Shown here: piece by piece, positions 61,387-64,000 of the stretch | Layout: the number at the start of each line of letters is the position of its first letter | How positions within the stretch are numbered: the first letter of the stretch is position 1 | From: Providencia stuartii | Lineage (GTDB): Bacteria > Pseudomonadota > Gammaproteobacteria > Enterobacterales > Enterobacteriaceae | Length of the DNA: 64,000 nucleotides | Direction: 5' to 3' | Assembly: GCF_029277985.1 (NCBI RefSeq) | Contig: NZ_CP119546.1 | Span: forward strand, 496,001 to 560,000 | The notes under the pieces: model-generated | Database searches by the model: none | What the model was told of the DNA's origin: nothing | What the model saw: only the letters and a program-made list of their open reading frames with translations | Made by a program: the position numbers and the translations under genes

Positions 61387-62397
61387 ATGACCGAAAATAA
61401 GGTTTTTCAAGGTATGACAGGTTACAAGAACATAAATAGATTTTCCGTTGCGCCGATGTTGGATTGGACTGACCGCCATTGCCGATACTTCCACCGTTTG
61501 TTGAGCAAAAATACGTTGCTCTATACTGAAATGGTCACCACAGGCGCTATTATTCACGGTAAAGGTGATTATTTAGCATTTAGTGAAGAAGAGCAACCTG
61601 TAGCACTACAGCTCGGCGGCAGTGACCCAGCGGCATTAGCACAATGTGCAAAGTTAGCACAAGCGCGTGGTTACGATGAAATTAATCTTAATGTCGGTTG
61701 TCCATCTGATCGTGTACAGAATGGCCGTTTTGGCGCTTGTTTAATGGCAGATGCTCAGCTTGTGGCTGATTGTGTCAAAGCGATGCAGGACGTGGTGTCG
61801 ATCCCAGTGACGGTGAAAACGCGAATTGGTATCGATGAGCAGGACAGTTACCAATTTTTGTGTGACTTTATTGAGACCGTTTCAGCCAAAGGCGGCTGTG
61901 AAATGTTTATCATCCACGCTCGTAAAGCATGGTTATCTGGCCTTAGTCCAAAAGAAAATCGTGAAATCCCCCCCTTGGATTACCCGCGTGTTTATCAGCT
62001 AAAACGTGATTTTCCTCAGTTAACGATAGCAATTAATGGTGGAATAAAAACCCTAGAAGAAGCGAAAGAGCATTTACGCCACCTTGATGGTGTGATGGTA
62101 GGACGTGAAGCCTATCAAAATCCCGCTATTTTGACTGCGGTAGATAACCAATTATTCGATAGTCAATTGCCGGTGGTGAATGCTGTGGATGCTGTTCAGC
62201 AAATGTTTCCTTATATCGAAAAAGAGTTATCGCGAGGCACTTACTTGGGACATATTACCCGCCATATGCTAGGGATATTCCAAGGTATTCCAGGCGCTCG
62301 CCAATGGCGACGTTATTTGAGTGAGAATGCACATAAGAAAGGTGCAGATCTTGCTGTCGTCGAACAAGCCTTGGCATTAGTTACTCGAGATCAATAA
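61387..62397 (+). CDS. dusA: tRNA-dihydrouridine(20/20a) synthase DusA
   Basis: FMN-dependent tRNA modification enzyme of 336 residues, nearly colinear with E. coli DusA. Visible are [68 protein letters not shown] with the catalytic cysteine, [21 protein letters not shown] and [13 protein letters not shown]. It reduces uridines in the D-loop. ATG 61387 or 61417 may start it; the second would begin just before the conserved core. Followed after 45 bp by convergent qorA, without the pspG gene found there in E. coli. Confidence 0.96.
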   Translation: MTENKVFQGMTGYKNINRFSVAPMLDWTDRHCRYFHRLLSKNTLLYTEMVTTGAIIHGKGDYLAFSEEEQPVALQLGGSDPAALAQCAKLAQARGYDEINLNVGCPSDRVQNGRFGACLMADAQLVADCVKAMQDVVSIPVTVKTRIGIDEQDSYQFLCDFIETVSAKGGCEMFIIHARKAWLSGLSPKENREIPPLDYPRVYQLKRDFPQLTIAINGGIKTLEEAKEHLRHLDGVMVGREAYQNPAILTAVDNQLFDSQLPVVNAVDAVQQMFPYIEKELSRGTYLGHITRHMLGIFQGIPGARQWRRYLSENAHKKGADLAVVEQALALVTRDQ

Positions 62398-62442
62398 TTA
62401 GCGTTGGGATGGCAACCGCAGTTGGCATCCCAATCAAGCGAA

Positions 62443-63426
62443 TTAAGGGATCAATAGGCTAGAACCTTGCGTTTTTCTCGACTCTAATGTGCGGTGTGCC
62501 GTTTGCACATCTTTTAAGGCAAAAATCTGTTGCTCTGGTACATCCACGTTCAGTTTGCCACTCAATATCATATCAAACAGCGCACGGCTGGCTTGATCTA
62601 GCTCGGCTCTATTAGTGACGTAGACCCCTAATGATGGGCGAGTGACATACAAACCGCCTTTTTGATTTAATATTCCTAGGTTGACACCTGTCACTGGACC
62701 AGATGCATTACCAAAACTCACCATTAAACCACGGCGTTTCAGTGAATCGAGTGAGGCAATCCAAGTTGACTGGCCGACAGAGTCATAAACGACATTCACT
62801 TTTTCACCGTTGGTGATTTCTTTAACGCGTGCAGCAATATCTTCAGTTTGGTAATTAATCACTTCCCACGCACCAGCTGCTTTGGCGCGTTCTGCTTTTT
62901 CCGCACTACCAACCGTACCAATCATTTTGGCACCCAGCGCTTTTGCCCATTGGCAAGCAATGAGTCCAACGCCGCCTGCTGCTGCATGGAATAAAAAGAT
63001 TTCGTCGCGTTTGATTTGATAAGTTTGGTTCAGTAGGTAATAGACTGTCATACCTTTTAGGCCACATGCCGCGGCTTGATTAAAGGAAATATCATCGGGT
63101 AGATGGGCAACAGCCTGTTCTGGTACATTGTGAACTTCACTGTATGCGCCGAGAGGGCCTTGAGCATACATGACTCGGTCACCAGGGCGAAAACCTGTTA
63201 CTTGGGAACCGGTTTTCACCACAATACCCGCAGCTTCTGTACCCAGGCCTGAGGGTAAATTGGCGACAGGGTATAAACCGCTACGTACATAGGTATCAAT
63301 ATAGTTGATACCTATGGCATGGTTTTCTATCTGAATTTCGTTATCGGCAGGGTCTTTTAGCTCAAAATCGGTATAATTCAGAACTTCGGGGCCACCATTT
63401 TGTACAAATTCAATGCGTTTTACCAT
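62443..63426 (-). CDS. qorA: quinone oxidoreductase (NADPH), Qor
   Basis: 327 residues from the ATG at 63426, exactly the E. coli length, with GGAG six bases upstream; the frame extends to 63546 but without a better site. Zinc-independent MDR-family reductase: N-terminal RIEFVQNGGPEVL, NHAIGINYIDTYVRSGLYP, substrate-domain GLGTEAAGIV, and the NADPH motif HAAAGGVGLIACQWAKALGA, then YDSVGQSTW and FGNASGPVTGVNLGILNQKG. It reduces quinones by one electron. Divergent from dnaB, as in E. coli. Confidence 0.95.
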   Translation of the reverse strand: MVKRIEFVQNGGPEVLNYTDFELKDPADNEIQIENHAIGINYIDTYVRSGLYPVANLPSGLGTEAAGIVVKTGSQVTGFRPGDRVMYAQGPLGAYSEVHNVPEQAVAHLPDDISFNQAAACGLKGMTVYYLLNQTYQIKRDEIFLFHAAAGGVGLIACQWAKALGAKMIGTVGSAEKAERAKAAGAWEVINYQTEDIAARVKEITNGEKVNVVYDSVGQSTWIASLDSLKRRGLMVSFGNASGPVTGVNLGILNQKGGLYVTRPSLGVYVTNRAELDQASRALFDMILSGKLNVDVPEQQIFALKDVQTAHRTLESRKTQGSSLLIP

Positions 63427-63765
63427 GATCATCTCCGATAGTAACAGTATTGGACTCGTCGTCTTGCAAGTTATCTGTTGGTTGAGGTGTGTAGCGGACA
63501 AATTTTGTTCCTTAATCCCATCGTGAGCTAGTTTCACGGGAATCATTGGATTTGTTGGCTACAAATATTCGAATTATTTAGAAGCTGATTTGTCTACCAT
63601 ATCAATCACTCAATAATAACGCTATGGTTTCGTGGTATGAATTATAGGTTTATCACTCATCGGACAACGATAAAAATTCTGTTCAGGAAGTAAAGAAAGC
63701 GCCCTTCAATAACAAGTTTGGCGTATACTAATATGTTAGTAAATAATGGATGTGGATAAGAAAGT
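63427..63765. other. qorA-dnaB divergent intergenic region
   Basis: About 340 bp with no separate gene. The stretch AAGTTTGGCGTATACTAATATG near 63712 offers TATACT as a plausible -10 element for dnaB. A weak GATAAGAAAGT ribosome site precedes the dnaB ATG. Confidence 0.4.
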
Positions 63766-64000
63766 ATGGCTAAGAAATACCCTTCAGAAAACAAAAACAG
63801 TGCGCCGCGCGACCAGCAGATGGAAGGCTTAAAACTTCCACCGCATTCTATCGAAGCGGAGCAATCTGTATTGGGAGGGTTAATGCTAGATAACGAACGT
63901 TGGGATACTGTTTCTGAGCGCGTTACCCATGCAGACTTTTATAGTCGTCCACACCGTACTATTTTTGCTCAAATGCAAACCTTGCTAGAACAAGGCAAAC
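63766..64000 (+). CDS. dnaB: replicative DNA helicase DnaB (5' part)
   Basis: The first 78 codons of dnaB run off the right edge. After a variable leader (MAKKYPSENKNSAPRDQQ) comes the conserved N-terminal domain LKLPPHSIEAEQSVLGGLMLDNERWDTV, then DFYSRPHRTIFAQMQTLLEQG, matching E. coli DnaB. The helicase motor domain is outside the window. DnaB unwinds DNA at the replication fork and interacts through this N-terminal domain with DnaG primase. Confidence 0.95.
   Translation, partial: MAKKYPSENKNSAPRDQQMEGLKLPPHSIEAEQSVLGGLMLDNERWDTVSERVTHADFYSRPHRTIFAQMQTLLEQGK

Overview
The window looks like a chromosomal segment of a low-GC enterobacterium of the Morganellaceae, most likely Providencia. 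The evidence is the AT-rich composition by eye, enterobacterial housekeeping proteins (SoxR, ChiP, RtcB, RNase BN, DusA, Qor, DnaB), an MR/P-type fimbrial operon of the kind best known from Proteus, and the dusA / qorA / dnaB block at the right edge, an arrangement shared with E. coli. No transposase, integrase, phage gene, tRNA, rRNA or CRISPR array was seen. Genus is an inference; no similarity search was possible.

Layout. 1-6.4 kb: end of a DcuC-family dicarboxylate carrier, an SdaC-like amino acid permease, an O-acetylhomoserine sulfhydrylase and a stand-alone ArnT. 6.3-11.9 kb: soxR divergent from an operon for a DoxX protein, an RND adaptor, an RND pump and a 58-residue coupled ORF. A SoxR box sits in a 19-bp promoter spacer, so this resembles the SoxR-controlled mexGHI system. 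12-13.1 kb: an orphan protein with two invasin-like Ig domains. 14.4-18.8 kb: an inositol-monophosphatase-family phosphatase with a UhpC-like carrier, then a CPA1 Na+/H+ antiporter. 19.7-27.4 kb: an XRE (MrpJ-like) regulator and an eight-gene chaperone-usher operon.

27.5-39.3 kb: an AraC regulator and the chitoporin chiP, then, divergent from chiP, the most unusual locus of the window: MFS carrier, SDR fused to a MoaF-like domain, YtcJ-type amidohydrolase, class II histone-deacetylase-like enzyme, a degenerate double-Rid protein and a stand-alone MoaF, closed by a convergent AraC regulator. I infer import and stepwise deacylation/oxidation of an acylated amine; the substrate is unknown.

39.8-48 kb: DoxX, GST and WYL-regulator genes, then an RNA-repair locus. 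This is a slipin-rtcB-rlaP operon behind a sigma-54 promoter and a ~300-nt highly structured leader, with divergent rtcR and the tRNA 3'-processing gene rbn beyond it. 48-53.1 kb: a deoxyribose regulon (deoC-deoR divergent from deoK-deoP-deoX). Its deoX is split by a -1 frame change exactly at a TTTAAAC heptamer. 53-60.9 kb: a DUF2750 protein, a YnaI-type mechanosensitive channel, ornithine decarboxylase, nucleoside hydrolase, a DUF6882-like protein, a second IMPase-family phosphatase and an orphan protein with an internal duplication. 61.4-64 kb: dusA, qorA and the start of dnaB.
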